Shown here piece by piece: positions 35,501-62,189 of a stretch of 64,000 nucleotides of DNA. The translations under genes and the position numbers were made by a program. Under the pieces are notes generated by a model. The model was not told where the DNA came from, searched no databases, and saw only the letters and a program-made list of their open reading frames with translations. Positions within the stretch are counted from its first letter, which is position 1. Each line of letters opens with the position of its first letter. Source of the stretch: Aptenodytes patagonicus (taxonomy: Eukaryota > Chordata > Aves > Sphenisciformes > Spheniscidae); NCBI RefSeq assembly GCF_965638725.1, contig NC_134963.1:15776501-15840500 (forward strand), written 5' to 3'.

Positions 35501-38500
35501 AGTCTCCACCTGGGCAGGCTCCTGGGGACGGAGACGTAAGACAAGCGAGACAGAATTCTCTGTGTTTCATGCTGCAGGAGGAGTCTTGAGCCCAAAAGCA
35601 GTACTGCTAGGTAAGTCATACCAAACACCCCAGAATTCTTAATGATGGGACTTAGGGTCTGCAATCCCAATTACACACCATTATCAGAGGCACAAAAGGA
35701 GAAGAATCAAAGCTCAAGCCCACATTATACAGGAATTGGCTGACAATTAACCAGAAAAAGCTGAAGTTACTGACCTGTTGGTACTATCATGGGAGGCGGG
35801 CGGGGGCTCATGATGGGAGGAGCAGAGGGCGGCATGGGGACAACATTGATGCGCGGGGTATGGATTATTGGTGGCATGGGGGTGGCTATGACGGATCCTG
35901 GAGGCAAACGGACCACGGAAGTCATCGGGGGACGAGGCATGACTGGAACTGCAGAAACAACAGCGGCGCGAACGGGAGGGGGCATCTGGAGAGAGAGGGT
36001 AATTTTTCTTAGCAGGTACATGCAGGAACGCTCAGTGCTGTTCACAATCCTGATCAAAATAACCAGGGCAACACACGGAGGATTTCTGCTGGCCAAAGAC
36101 TTGCTGGGAACCTCAGCGAGCCCACCATACGGCCAGCCCAAGCTGCCTGTGAATGGGCACAGAAGCCTCATTAACAGATTAAACGGTTCTTCCTTCCCTC
36201 ACCACTCAGGTATCAGACCGCGAGCCACGTAGGAATCTAAAGAAGGAGCTATTTCAGAGTCAGCAGAACCCTTGGGGCAGGAACACCGGGCCAGTGAGTC
36301 ACCTGTGAATGTTTCTTACCTGTGGCTACTTTTGTTCTGCATCATGCCTTTTTACACCTAAAAAAAGGCACCCGCCCATTCCTTTGTTAGCCATAGTCCC
36401 TTCCTCCAAGATCCCACTGCCCAGGTTCCTCCTCTGCCCAGCTGATCAAGTCCTTTTGGTACCTCTAAGGATGAAAAGCTCCACCTAAGACTTATCTTCC
36501 TTTTTTAACAGCAAGTTCAACAGGGTTCCTCTGATAGTTTAAGAGTCATTTGGAAACATGAACTTCACTCAAAATCTGCTTCTACGCCAGCGCCCCTGCT
36601 GTTATAACTCTTGACCTTCATCAGGACTCCCTTCTAATTAACTACGGCCACAGCCATTTGCTTTTGGAAGCCCAAACACTTACTGTGGGTGGACGAGGCA
36701 CGGATGTGATAGGCTGAGCGCTAGCTGGGGGATTTGATGCCGATGAAGGAGGGGGTGGCTGGGGCATTTCATTGGGTTTGCTGGGACCGATCTTCTCCTT
36801 GCTGTCATCTTCTGGCACCAGTCCCTTGGCCTTATGGATAGCTTCAATTTGCTCTTGGAGAGTAATATTGGCCTGAGCAGCCTGTTGTGTGCGGGCCATG
36901 CTGCCCGAGTGGCCATCCCAGGTCACCTGAGAGGATAAAATAAATCAGAGTAACTCCAGCCTGTCCAGACTGCAACGTGAGCTGCAAATAAATCAAGAGA
37001 GCAGCTTTACAGCAAGAACAAAAGTTCAAGACTCCCGTCTCTCTGAGCATTCATACTACTACAGGAACCTGTTAAAACAAACAAACAAACAAACAACAGT
37101 TTCCACTCTACCTTTTCCTCTGGTTTCTGGATTTCTTCTTCACCAATCTTTTTACCAATGGCAGTCTCTTCTACACCGAAGATATCGGTACGGCGCTCTG
37201 CCAGCTGCTTCAAGCTGCTTTCAATATCCAAACCTGCAGGCAAAGAGAGAAACTCTTATCCCAAGTGATATAATCAAAGTCAAACATGATCAAGCCTCTT
37301 TTCATGATCTTTAAACTGTTTGGTACCTAACGGCCGAGTGCTGCTCTTTTTAGAAAGGGACTGCAACTGATGGCTGGTCAGCAGCAGCTAACGCTCTTCG
37401 TCTTTAAGTTTACAGAAAGGCTTCACCGTACTAATGACAAATGTACCCACATAATCAGCACACTAAGGACATCATACAGAAAGCTACATTTAAGATGGTC
37501 CTTATCGGTGGGACCTGGGGGGAATGAGGGGTTTGCTTAGAGTTCACTAGGAACTCAGTTTTGCAAGCTGTGTCAGATGCTCAAGCTGACCTGGGGCATA
37601 GACCTCATCATCACTCTGCTTTTCACGGATGGATCGATCACGCTGCTCCAACCATCGAGGATCCAGGAGACCAATTCGCATGTGTTCTTGCATTTTACTG
37701 GCAGGAATTTTCTCTCCAGTGATGGGGGAAACAAGATACTCATCTGGAGCTGGGGCGGGTGGTAATGGTTTTGAGGCTAGAAAAACAAAACCACGCTGTT
37801 AAAAAACCACATCAGAGGATCCAGCCTAGAAACAAATGTTTTTGTGATTATTCAGAAAGAAATAAAGTTTTTCTTCACCAGCCTGATTTACCTTTGGGAT
37901 CGTAATCTTTCCGCACAATGACCTGATCTGGTGTGGGAGGAAGAGGTGGTGGCATTGGGGTTTCTGGAGGAGGAGGAACCTTCTGACCTTCATCTTCATC
38001 ATCTGAGCCCTTATTTAGTGGGGGGGGGAAAAAAAGTCATAACCAAGTTCCTATAGTCAAATATCAACAAACAAGATTTGAGAAAGGCATGAAAATCCTA
38101 TGCAGCGCTGGACGAACCGATTATGCAGCTTCAGAGCAACAGAGCTGTTTTGCCTCTGGACACCTATGCTACAGCGGTTCCTCTGGATAATCATGATTCA
38201 GAAATTCGGCAGACCCAGAAGAGGAAGCAAGTACTCCTCAGCTTCCACATTACCACAGCACGGCAAGCAGGGGCTTACGGTTAACCATGCTCTTGTTCCT
38301 TGTTACCAGAAGAACAGCTTACATACTATAAGGTAGAGTCTAAAATGAGTCATCTTTCAGTGTTCCAGACTCTGTGCAGAAGAAAGCCCAAAAGGCTTCA
38401 TCACAGAAATATAAAATCCACACCATCAGGCGACAAAATTACTGGATTTCTCTGTTGACAATTTCTCTCCAAGGAAAACATTAAAAATACCATATTCCAG

Positions 38501-41500
38501 CATTGAGCAGAAACAGGTTGTTTTGAAATTCCATCAAAATTCCATCTCATTTCCTCAAGAAACTGACAAACTTCTTACAGTGAAAATGAAGGGCATCATA
38601 AACCATACAAACTTTACAGGACAAAAGTAATGCTGATTCTATCGGCTAGTTACCTCATCCATGTCCTGCACTTGTGTGTCTTGATCCAGCTGGGCTGGGG
38701 GCTCATCTGTTTTCTCTTGCTTTTCATCTTCCTCGTCTGACTCCACCTCCATCTCTACCTCCTCACTTTCCCCAAACTTCTCGTAACGCTCCTGGATCAG
38801 GATTCGAGCTCCCAACTCTTCTGGAGTAGTGGGAGGAGGGAAATTCCCTACAACGCAGAAAACAGAGCTCCTGTTTCTCTATCCCATTTCGTTGCTCAAT
38901 GCACAGCCAGAAATATCAGTTTCTTGAATGAAAAGCAGTTTCTCTACAAAGCAGTGGCATCAAAATCTCCTGGGAGCCAAGGTATATAGAAGGGAATGGA
39001 CGGAGTCTATACAGACCAACACCAGCACGACACAGGAAGATGAAGGTACTTATAGGTGAAAGCACCACTAGAAAGCAGGACAAGTTCTGCTGTCCTGGTG
39101 GAAGTGGAAAAGCGGACACTAGTGCAGTCCTGGACTTTGTGCAAGGAGAACATTACTGACTCCAGAAAAAAAAACAGCCCTGCACACTGTCACTAGAAGG
39201 CTTTCCCCTTCATCTTTGAAGGATATGCAGCTGTAAAACCCAATGTCTGTCTGAAAACGGCATTTCAGGATACAGCCCCTACTCAAAGGGAGCAGAGTTT
39301 CATAGAGGTTGCAACATTTAACTTCAGTACCTTGCTCATTGGGCTGAAAGTCAACTGTTTCCACGACCACAAAGTCATGCCAATCAATCTGGGCATAAGC
39401 AACACGCTCCTTTTCCTTCTCCTCCTCTTCCTTCTTTCTCTCTCGCTCCTGGAACTTTGCCCACTCCACTCTGTAATACACCTGCACAAGCAGACGTAAA
39501 GCAAGCACCAAATGTCAGTTAAGAAACACTACGGCATCTGGAAGTTTACGCTACCAACCCTTTCAGGGCAGTTACACAAGCGCTACTTCAGAGGCCTGGC
39601 ACCACAAAGAATTATTTGTATTTCATTTAGAAACTACAGGTTTGCCTGCCGAGTAATGTACTGCAGCAGCTTTGTAAAGTGGTTTTCTAAAGCTGGAACT
39701 GCAGACTTCTTGAGCCAAGACCCAGCCGTCCAGGTATGACATGACTCGGGTATCACTGAAGATTCACAGCCAGCAAACAATTCACAGACACTTTATTACA
39801 ACCCCGTAATGCCACCTTTCCAAAGCAAAAGCAGTCTTCGTGACAAAGACAGAAGTCAAAATAATAAAGAACAGCTTGGAAGGACTGTAAGTGACTGAGG
39901 TGCCACAGTGAAGTTGTCTGAGAGGGAAACATTCTACTTTGTGAAGCACCTGGAAATGGCGTCGTGCAGTATCTACGCCTCTATGCTGCCACAAGTAAAC
40001 CACCCCCAACACGAACACCAGCTAGCAGTTTAAAGGCAAGCTTGAGTACCCTGTATTCAAGTGACTACAGGGGACACATCCGTTTTGTTCTCTGTGTGTT
40101 TGTGTTTGCTGCCACTAAGTCAGAAACGTGCAAAGAGAAAAAATTCAAAACATATCGGAAATGCTTCAGCAATTTTGCAAATTTTTCATGCAATACCTGA
40201 TCTAGGACTTCCTTGGGATTTTCGGCCTCTTTCTTGAGTTTAAGGAGTAAGCCTTTCGGTGGGATCAAGATCTGAAACATATTTTGCATGACAGTTAGTA
40301 ACAATTCTTTTTTCCAAAGCCTCCTTAAAAGCAATTACACTCTTTCCACACTGATAAAAATAGCAGCAGACCCCTGGGGCTACGTTCCACTTATTCTACT
40401 GCAACCCTGTTATTACTTATTCCTCATACTTGCACTTAAAAATACTCACTCTTCGCCTTCCAACTACCCTCCGTATTTAAAACAACACAACTTTTACTTA
40501 TATTACAATAGTGTCTGATACACTTAAGTAACAGCCCACTGTGTTCAGCGCTGCACGCTGCCGACAATGCACAAGACATCCACTCTACTTAAAGAGCAAG
40601 ATTTAAAGGATGGACTCCTAGACCTGCACTTATTTCTAGTCTGGCTGTTTTGCAGGGCTTCAGCAGCCTTCAGAAATCAATACTGCTGTTGAAGGAATCA
40701 ACTTGACAAGTAAACTGCCAAGACTACCTTTGTGTACTGTTCAACCAGCTTAGTGAAGTAGTTAAAGAGACTGTGCTGGGGGCGAAGGAAGTCAAACTGA
40801 TAGTTCCTCTGCTCTTTCTGCATCAGCTGAGTCAAGAACTGCCGCCCGTTCCGAGCCACGAACTGCGCCGTTAGCTTCACCACATCCAAGTCAAAGGCCG
40901 AGATTGAGGGAGGATCTGCAATGAACTCGAACTCCGGAGGTGGCTCTTTTGGAACAACCGTCTCCTGGATCACCTGGGCTTGTACCTGTAGAGCAGAACG
41001 GAGACGGCTCAGTGACGGCCCTCACCAAACCGTTACCAACCACCTGGGAGAACCCATTTTTCCTTCAGCTGCTGCAGGAAAGCAACATCAGTCTAGATAT
41101 CCTGGCAGCTGCAAGGACGAGAAAAATTAGTACCACAGGGTTTATCCGGACATCCGTATTTAGGCCTACTATAAAAAAAAACCCCTTTGCTCCAACAGCC
41201 TAACAAAACTGGAAACTATCAGGACTTCGCTATAATCCTCTAGGATGGTCAACACCACACAGCGTTGACTGCTGGCCGTGCAAAGCATATAAAAGACTTG
41301 ATTCAGTCAGTGCCCTTTTTCCATCCAGTATGTATAAAGGCACAACTAAACAAGATTAGCAACATTTTGTACTCCACATTTTAAGGGGAAGTTGATCCTT
41401 CCGGCAGAAAAAAAAAAAAGGAAATGTTTCTACAAAACAGCGCATGCAACAAGCCCAAACTGATCTCCAAGGGATTCTAAAGACTTGCCTATGGCAGGAG

Positions 41501-44500
41501 TCCTAAACTCATACAGTCCGAGCGATCTCTAGTGTAAGTACCGTATCGGTCAATACACAACTAAACGTAATTAAAACGGACCAAGTAGAGCAATACATTG
41601 GCTCTTTCACAGACAACTCTGAGTTACCAGCAACTGGGGGATGCACATCTGCATCAAAACAAAGTCCCAGACACTAAACGCCAAGCCTCTCAGTGCTGTC
41701 TTTTTTGCAAATGTATAAATAACTCCTTCATTTGCCTGGTCTTTCAGACCTCCTGCTTAACATCAGGCTGCGACACAACCAGTTGGAAGCCAAGTTCTCG
41801 ACCAAAGTGAAAAGGAGTACTTACCTTCTGCGGAAGCTGCTGCTGAGCACTTTGCTGCTGTTGCATGACCTTGGGAATAGCAGCCGAGGGCTCCTGTGCT
41901 TTACCCTCTTTGAACTCGCTGACTTTGTGCCGGTAGTATGCATGGTAAGGATCATTGGGATTCAAGAAATTGAACTTAGGGTTATTTATTTCGTTCTGAC
42001 GAATTCGAGCTTCAAATTCTGGACCATTTCTGGGGAGGAAAAAGATAAATTGTTTAGATGAATGGGCATCAACTCAAGTGTAATGCCCGTTTCTTTCACA
42101 GTAAGATGTGTTGATGCATCAGCCCCTCAGAAGACAATTTTCTCTCCTACATGGAAGGAGTTTACCTCTCTCTAATTAACTCATACCCAACATAGCAGCC
42201 AGCTGTAAGCAGACAAGTTAAAGGCATTTGTCCTAATTTAGTCTATAAGGCTTCACAGTGAGTATTTCTTAAAACAGTTAAAAACTCACACTCACAAGTG
42301 TTCCACAATCTCATTTGGCTACATACAAACAGAAGGCCGTTTACTGGATCGACAGTTTATTGGATGAAGTTTACAGGTTACTTACTAGACCAATTTTATT
42401 TGCTCTATTAACAAGCTCTTAAGACTAGTTTCATTTCCAGAAAGTTCATATAAAGAAAAAAGTAGGTAACCACCAGCCTGTACAGAGATCGACCACACCG
42501 GAGTGTTGCATTTAGGAGAGCCCTAAGTTTTAGTTCAGGTAACATCCATTCCTTCCATGCGAAGTGCAAGCCGCTTATTTCAGGGTAGTTTGAGAAAGTT
42601 AGCAGCTGCCATGGCACGTTTCTCTTCATGTTCTCTGGATACCTCCAAGTCTTGTTTAGACACTCCACCTCTTGCAAAAGAGGAGGTCTCTGCAATACCA
42701 AAGGATAAACACAGCCCCTTCCTTATCCTCAAAGGAAGTCAACGCTCCTTGGCAGCACTTTAGAAATCAGCTACGCAAGAAGGGTCTTTGACTAGACCGG
42801 CATCTAGTAATTGTCTTAAACTCACAGCACCAACCATTCTGGTTTAGTGAGGTGAAAGCACGCAGCGTTCAGCCTGTCTGGATGCCATGAAGGTCAAGAA
42901 TTCGCACAGCCAGCTGAGGGGTATTTACCTCCCGTGCTACTCGTACGCTGCCAGGAAGACCAAGATCTGGTCCCCTGAGACCTCACATAGAGGTAAGACA
43001 GCCAGAAATACTTAAGGATTAAAAAACAATAGAGGAAGATGGCCTAGCTAGCACTAACAGCTTGCACTTGCGGAATGATGACATTGGGCAAATGAAAGAA
43101 GCCCAAATGAGTAAAATTTATTCAACCTTTAGACTCCTCCCCTAAATTTGACATCTATACTCACGCTAATCGATCTGCTACAGTCAACAGGGGAAAAAAT
43201 CCCAAACACATCACGGGCAGCTCATCTATCCTAAGAGAGGATCAGACTACACTCTGGAGGCACGCGCTTCTCTCCCTCTGGCTATCACGGGAGAGAGAGA
43301 TGGCTGAGGCTTGGACAAACACGCATCCCAGCCGCTGGCACGGTTTACCAAGCTGTACACAAGCAGGGATGGGACTTAACCTCAGGGCTCAACAAGCGAG
43401 CGAGCACCCTTGTACCGGAAAGTTCATCACCCACCATTTGCCTACACACTGTAAAGTGCAGTCATGACTCCTCTTGGCTTCATCGCTCAGTGGTGCACCC
43501 GTCATGAGGCTCCCTTTCTACCTGGAATTTTGTTTCCCCTTCAGATCATTCGGAACAGGAACTGTCACCTGGTTATTGCAGCATGCGCTATAGATTTTTC
43601 CAAGAACTTCATTTTATTTACTACCATAACTTTTCTAGCAAAGCGTGTCTTACACCTCTTAAGTAGAATAATGTCGTTTCTTTTCCACAGTCTCACTGGT
43701 ATAGACTCAATCCTTAAAATCCTTTGTGTAAATTCACAGGACTGTGACCTGCTTCAGTTTCTGGAGCTGCGCAGACATTAGCACTTGAAGAGGAGAAGCA
43801 TGAAAATCCCAGGAAGCACGAGACACCACCAGTGTCGTTTACCTGGCTACGAAGCTGGCAGTCTTGTCCACAATATTCCTGACCTCCGGCGGAGGGTAAA
43901 TAATTCCTACCACAGGCTTGGCTGGTGCTGCTTCCTCTTTCGGCTCCTCTTCTGGCTGTAATAAAAATGGGAGGGAGAGAGAGATGTATACATACATATA
44001 TGTATGTATACATACATATACAGTCCTCTGTACCACTGCCTCACAACTATAGCAACTATTCAAGAGGTGAAGAGGTGGTGGCACAGGAAGACATCTTTCA
44101 TTGCGGTGTTTGCAATCAGTCAAGATACTAAATTCAAATAGCCTAAATCAAAGCTGAAAACGAGAGAAGGAACTTCAAATAATATTGAGTAACGTGCTAT
44201 ATACCAGCATCAGGGGGTGAAAAACAGCCCGGCAGGCTGCAAACCCAGACTAGGTTTATTTTCAGGTGGTTGAGTTGGAAAATTCATCTCCCTTCTCTCT
44301 CAACTTCCTCATCTACATTGGGAGTAACAATCCTAACACACCTTAACAAATTGTTCTGCAATGCCGTGCTTAACGAAGGCCATGTAAGAATTAAGTACTC
44401 CAAACAGCGACCCAAACGGCAGACAGCACTGCCTATCCTCCTCCCCAGCCCCCAAAACATTTAATATTTCCTGACACAAAGATCTGGTTTAACAAGCTGA

Positions 44501-46159
44501 ATCACCAGTCCCACAAACTAATTGCTCGGCTTCTCAGGGTGGGAGACAATGTTTGTCTGCTCGGCAAGGGCACCGGCTGCAGGGGCAGGCACAGCAAGGC
44601 GACGAGGAAGGCCACTCCATGGGAACCAAAACAAGTCCTCCCGGCATTTTTACTATCTCAGCCTTGACCCCAAGTAGGTTTATAAATGCCGAGACAAGAG
44701 GCAGTGTAGGGGAATGCCTACAAAAACACATCTAGGAATAACTCAGCAGTGCTAAACAGGTTTGCAAGTTGTGAACGTTCCTAGAGGCCTGTGGGACTGC
44801 AGGAAACTAGAATGATTCTGAATGATTAACTCCACATTAAATAAAATATAGCTTTTAATCCTATTGTGGTTGCATCAAAAGCTGTTTCGTAGAGAAAAGC
44901 TCTGCAGGGCATTTTTCTCACTGAGGAGGATCTGAACTACAATCCCAGAACCCTCCCTGAGGACGGCTTTATCTTCCAGTAAGACCAGAAGCCGCTCTTT
45001 GCAGGATACTAAAGATGTCTCTCCTCCTTCCTCACCGAGCAGCTTTCACAAGAAAAGCCGTTATAAAAGAGAACAGGTGTCTGGGAAACGTTTATAATCT
45101 GAACAGGGACAGTCAGGGAAATTTTAAAATACCAGTAAAGCTACTAGCTCTGCCCAATCCATGGGGACTCCAAGGCAGAAAACTCTCTCGAGTCAAATAC
45201 AACCTTGATAAAGTGTGTTAAGAAAAAGCCACCATAAACACGCTTATTTTTCATTCCCACTCCCTCTGAACAACATAATCTTGAGGAGCTGAAGGACAAG
45301 GCAACACCACGCTTGAGAGATATTTTTATTTAACCGCGATGCTGAGTTGCCTGGCTAACATATACGCGCGAAAGACCCTGGGTGTTTGTTGGGAACCACG
45401 ACTTTCCTCCTGATTGTGTTAGCTACGCCAAACCACCCAGGATTTTCAGTCAGATCAGCTCCCTACACGGGCTTGCTGTACAGCTGCACAAGTGCTGATG
45501 CTGGTGTGTGAAACTGCTGGAACAGCTGGGGAAGGAACGGCTGCCTCCCGTTTGGGGAAGGCCGGGAAGAGGCGAATACGGCCGAGACAGACGAGGACAG
45601 GGGAAGGTACTGCGAAACACGGCACTGCTGCGCGCTCCCAAGCGCACCGGGACGGGCGCGTTTAATCCTTTCACGCATTCTTGCTGGCGGCAGGGCTGTT
45701 CCCATAGCCCGCGGCAAACCCTCACGTCCACCGCCATTGCAACCCCCTGCCGCTTCCAGGAAAGGACTCGGCCTTGCACCAAAGCGGAGCACCCGCCCCT
45801 CCTCGCCCCCCAGCAGCCCGACTGCGGACGAACCGGGAGCTGCGGGAGATACCCGCGGGGATCACCAGCAAACGGCGGGGGGGGGACGGGACGACGACGG
45901 GACGGGACCGCAGACCCCCCCCCCCAAAAGTGCCACAAGCCGGTCACTGTAAGAGCCTAGAGACCGAAATAACCCCAGCGAGCCCCGCTTCCCCGCGCCT
46001 CGGCCGTGCCCGGGGCCCCCGCCGGCGGAGCACCCCGCGCTCCGCCCCCCCCACCCGCCTCAGCGCGGCCTCCCCCGCCCGCGCGGCCCGCACCGGTTTG
46101 CTCTCCGCGGGGGGCGCCGGCTGCGCCGGAGGCATGGCTTGCACGGGTCCGGCCGGCAT
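32580..46159 (-). CDS. SF3A1: SF3A1 (SF3a120), U2 snRNP splicing factor subunit, 16 exons
   Basis: Largest subunit of SF3a, needed to form the mature 17S U2 snRNP and the pre-spliceosome. Coding exons (minus): 46159-46094, 43955-43843, 42029-41825, 40985-40728, 40271-40197, 39481-39331, 38847-38654, 38009-37892, 37776-37591, 37233-37112, 36926-36684, 35985-35775, 35002-34848, 33998-33897, 33675-33604, 32681-32580. The total is 790 residues (human 793) and all phases agree. SURP1 includes GIIYPPPEVRNIVDKTASFV, SURP2 includes FDLDVVKLTAQFVARNG, followed by an acidic segment, a long Pro-rich region in exons 11-13, and a C-terminal ubiquitin-like domain ending in GGRKK. Intron 14 has a GC donor, and the exon 8 acceptor is AAG instead of CAG. 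Expected to be ubiquitously expressed. Confidence 0.98.
43983..44022. repeat. TATG/CATA microsatellite in SF3A1 intron 1
   Basis: Alternating CATA and TATG blocks forming a near-perfect inverted repeat of about 40 bases, 30 bases upstream (minus sense) of the SF3A1 exon 2 acceptor. Polymorphic length is likely. Confidence 0.85.
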
Positions 46160-53902
<7,743 letters not shown>

Positions 53903-53924
53903 ACGCTCATGGGACTAACGCAGA

Positions 53925-54840
53925 AACGAAGCGTTCAGCAGGCAGCCACCTGCCCTGCCCCAGAGGACCTCGTTACCCGTTCTTTGTGCATCACAAAGGC
54001 GTGTTCCCTTGGGAAACCCGGTCTCCCTGCCTGTCCCGTTGAGCCCGCACGCAGCGGGCGTAGGAAGCCTGGGGAGACGGTGCTGGCAGCAGCTCCGCCA
54101 CGGCTCAGCTACCAGCCGCTCTCCGGCTGTTGCTTCGCTTTGTTTTCTACAGGACTGCGGCACCGAACGGGTCTGTGCAGTTTCCCCTGTTGTCCCTCTC
54201 TGTTGGGCAACGCTGTAGTTTGTGGTAAAACCGAGGGCGATGGCGCAGAGGGCTGGGCTGGCATGTCCCCTTCACTTCTCCCTCTGCACAGCAGCCCCGG
54301 GAGAAGCCCTGCTGCAGGAACCAGGCTGGGCCCGGCTTTCCTCAGCTGGCAGCCAGGGGACTGACCCCGCACACGGACGAGGAGCCCTTGGAGGGGGGGT
54401 GGGGGGAATGCTTCCTGAGCGTGCGGAGCTGCCCCTGCAGTCAGCTGAGTGGGGCCAGGGACGTTTCCTGGGCACTGGAGCTCAGTCACCCACGGCTAAG
54501 CTGTTGCTGGAGTCCCCGGCACAGCTCTGACCGTGCCGTCAGCCGGACAATGCCTGGGCGCAGCACAAGTCAAGCTCACGCCAGGAACCGTTCCCAAGAG
54601 GCGACTGGGATGTGGCCATGCCGCTTTGAAGAGGAAGGCAGAGCTGGGCTGGGGATGAGAGGAGTCCGAGCCGCCCTCAGCTCGCCGGCACAGCCGCAGC
54701 CGGGGAAAGCAGCGCTGCCGGCAGCCACGAGCGCCCAGAGGCACCAGGGACCACCGAGCCGCCTGTGCAGGCTGGCCCCGAACAACCTCGCAAGCCTCGG
54801 AGGGCGGCGGGAGCCAAGTGACCCCAACACAAGACACGGC
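53925..54840. other. Short gap between convergent CCDC157 and RNF215
   Basis: About 0.9 kb separates the two tail-to-tail transcripts. I see no exon, repeat or RNA gene here. Confidence 0.5.
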
Positions 54841-54859
54841 AGCCTGTCCTTGCTCTGTA

Positions 54860-54865
54860 TTTAAT
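54860..54865 (-). terminator. Probable poly(A) signal of RNF215
   Basis: Minus-strand ATTAAA about 770 bases past the RNF215 stop. No minus-strand AATAAA was seen between the stop and this point, so a variant signal is proposed. Confidence 0.45.
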
Positions 54866-55261
54866 GGAGACGGACGCGTGCGATGCTGCAGCCCAGCAGC
54901 CTCCGGCCGCCGCGTGGAACAGGAGCCGGTCAGGGCTCACGGCGAGTCCCCTGCCACTGCGGCACACCCGTGTTCGGTCAAAGAAGCCCTGTGTTCGATC
55001 TCTGCAGCTGACTCGTGCCGTCCTTCCTAATAAGTTAGTATAAATAAAGCGTTCGACCCCCCTGCCCTCCTGCAGCAACGCGGCAGGTTGCCCAGCAGCC
55101 CTGCCAGCTCCGTCCCCGGCCCTGGCACGGCTGCCACCCAAGGCACCCGCGCTGTGGAGGGGCTCACGCCGCAGCCAGGCAGCCCCGCCGGGCTCGGGGC
55201 GCAGCACGGCCCCCAGCCGGGCTCTGCCCACCCTGCTGCAGCCGCCAGCAAATGGGGGGGG

Positions 55262-55280
55262 AAAAAAAAAAAAAAAAAAA
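55262..55280. repeat. Poly(A) run in RNF215 3' UTR
   Basis: A run of about 19 A on the plus strand (U-tract in the RNF215 transcript), preceded by seven G. It is not flanked by a recognisable SINE or retrocopy. Confidence 0.9.
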
Positions 55281-55631
55281 GAGATACCTAGAAAAATCAC
55301 TATGAGCAGGGAAAGAGTGCAGCCAGGCCAGGGCCCTCCCTGCCTCCAGCCTCCGTGCTCCCACCCTGTTACACCCATGGGTGCCCCCGCAGCTTCCTTT
55401 CCCGGCACCCATTCCCCCAGCCCCCCGGCACTGGCCGTCTGGACCCCCCCCACCCCTCTATACTCACACCCAGCAGGGAGAGCCCTGAGATCCCTCACTC
55501 TCCCAACGGCCGGGCGCTGCGACGGGCACAGCCGCGCCAGCAGCGAGCGCCGCTTGCAGAGCACCCCCTGCCCCCCTCCCTCTCCCCGGAGCGGTGACGG
55601 GTCTGTCCCTGGAGCATGTCCGTCGGGCCAG

Positions 55632-59712
<4,081 letters not shown>

Positions 59713-59815
59713 CGCCGCGCCCCGCCCGCGGCGCCCCGCCCTGCGCCGCAGCGCCCCCTGCCGCCGCGGAGGACCCGCCGGGCCGCCGACCGCGGCCAAG
59801 GGGCGCCCGAGAGAC
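59713..59815 (-). promoter_or_regulatory. RNF215 5' flank, CpG-rich
   Basis: CpG-dense unique segment of about 100 bases between the RNF215 start codon and the hexamer array. The transcription start is unresolved and may fall here or within the array. Confidence 0.45.
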
Positions 59816-59819
59816 CGGA

Positions 59820-61340
<1,521 letters not shown>

Positions 61341-61349
61341 CATGGGACA

Positions 61350-61890
61350 CGCAGGGGATGTGAATGGCCCTGTGGAGCATCCATAAGTTCATGGGGTACG
61401 GATGGCTTCATNNNNNNNNNNNNNNNNNNNNNNNNNNNNNNNNNNNNNNNNNNNNNNNNNNNNNNNNNNNNNNNNNNNNNNNNNNNNNNNNNNNNNNNNN
61501 NNNNNNNNNNNGTTCCATGGGGGTACGGATGGCTTCATGAGACATCTGCAGCTCCAAGGGACACGTATGGCGCCATGGGGACACTTACGGTTCCACGGGA
61601 CATGCATGGCTCCTTGGGACATCCATAGGTCCGTGGGACATGGATGGCTCTGTGGGAAACATGCAGAGCTCCATGGGACATGGGTGGTTCCATGGGACAT
61701 CCATGGTTCCGTGGGCCATCCACAGCTCCATGGACCATCCACGGCTCCATGGGACATCCATAGGGCCATGAGACACGGATGCCTCCATGGGATATGTAGA
61801 GCTCCATGGGACATGGGTGGCTCCATCGGATATCCATGGCCCCATGGGACATGCACGGGCTCCATGGGACGTGCACAGCCCCACGGGACA
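61350..61890. repeat. CCATGGGACATGGATGGCTC tandem array
   Basis: Degenerate units of about 18 bases (half-units of a roughly 36-base repeat) built from CCATGGGAC and ATGGATGGCT or ATCCATGGCT. The array is interrupted by an assembly gap at 61412-61511. The sequence GGGGTACGGATGGCTTCAT occurs on both sides of the gap, so the gap lies within the array. Confidence 0.9.
61412..61511. other. Assembly gap of 100 N
   Basis: Exactly 100 N, a common placeholder for a gap of unknown length. It sits in a tandem array, where read collapse is expected. Confidence 1.
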
Positions 61891-62189
61891 CACACAGCAC
61901 TCCTGGGAGGGGACAGTGGGGACGGGGAACCTTCCCCTGCTGGGGACCACAACCGGAGCAGGTCTGTGGGTGCCAGGGCAGGGGCTGTGGGACCCCTGCA
62001 GGAACCCCTTCTCCTGGGCAGGACCCCCCCCCCCGGCTGGGGTCCCCCTCTCGGGGAGGTCCCCCTCTCCCTGGGGAGCGAGTGCCGCTGTGTGTGAACT
62101 GGCGGTGGGAGGGTGAGCCCGGTGTCCCTGGTGCCTCTGCCCTGTCCCCTGCCACTGTCCCCTCTCCCCGGCGCCCTGCCCCTGCCCCT

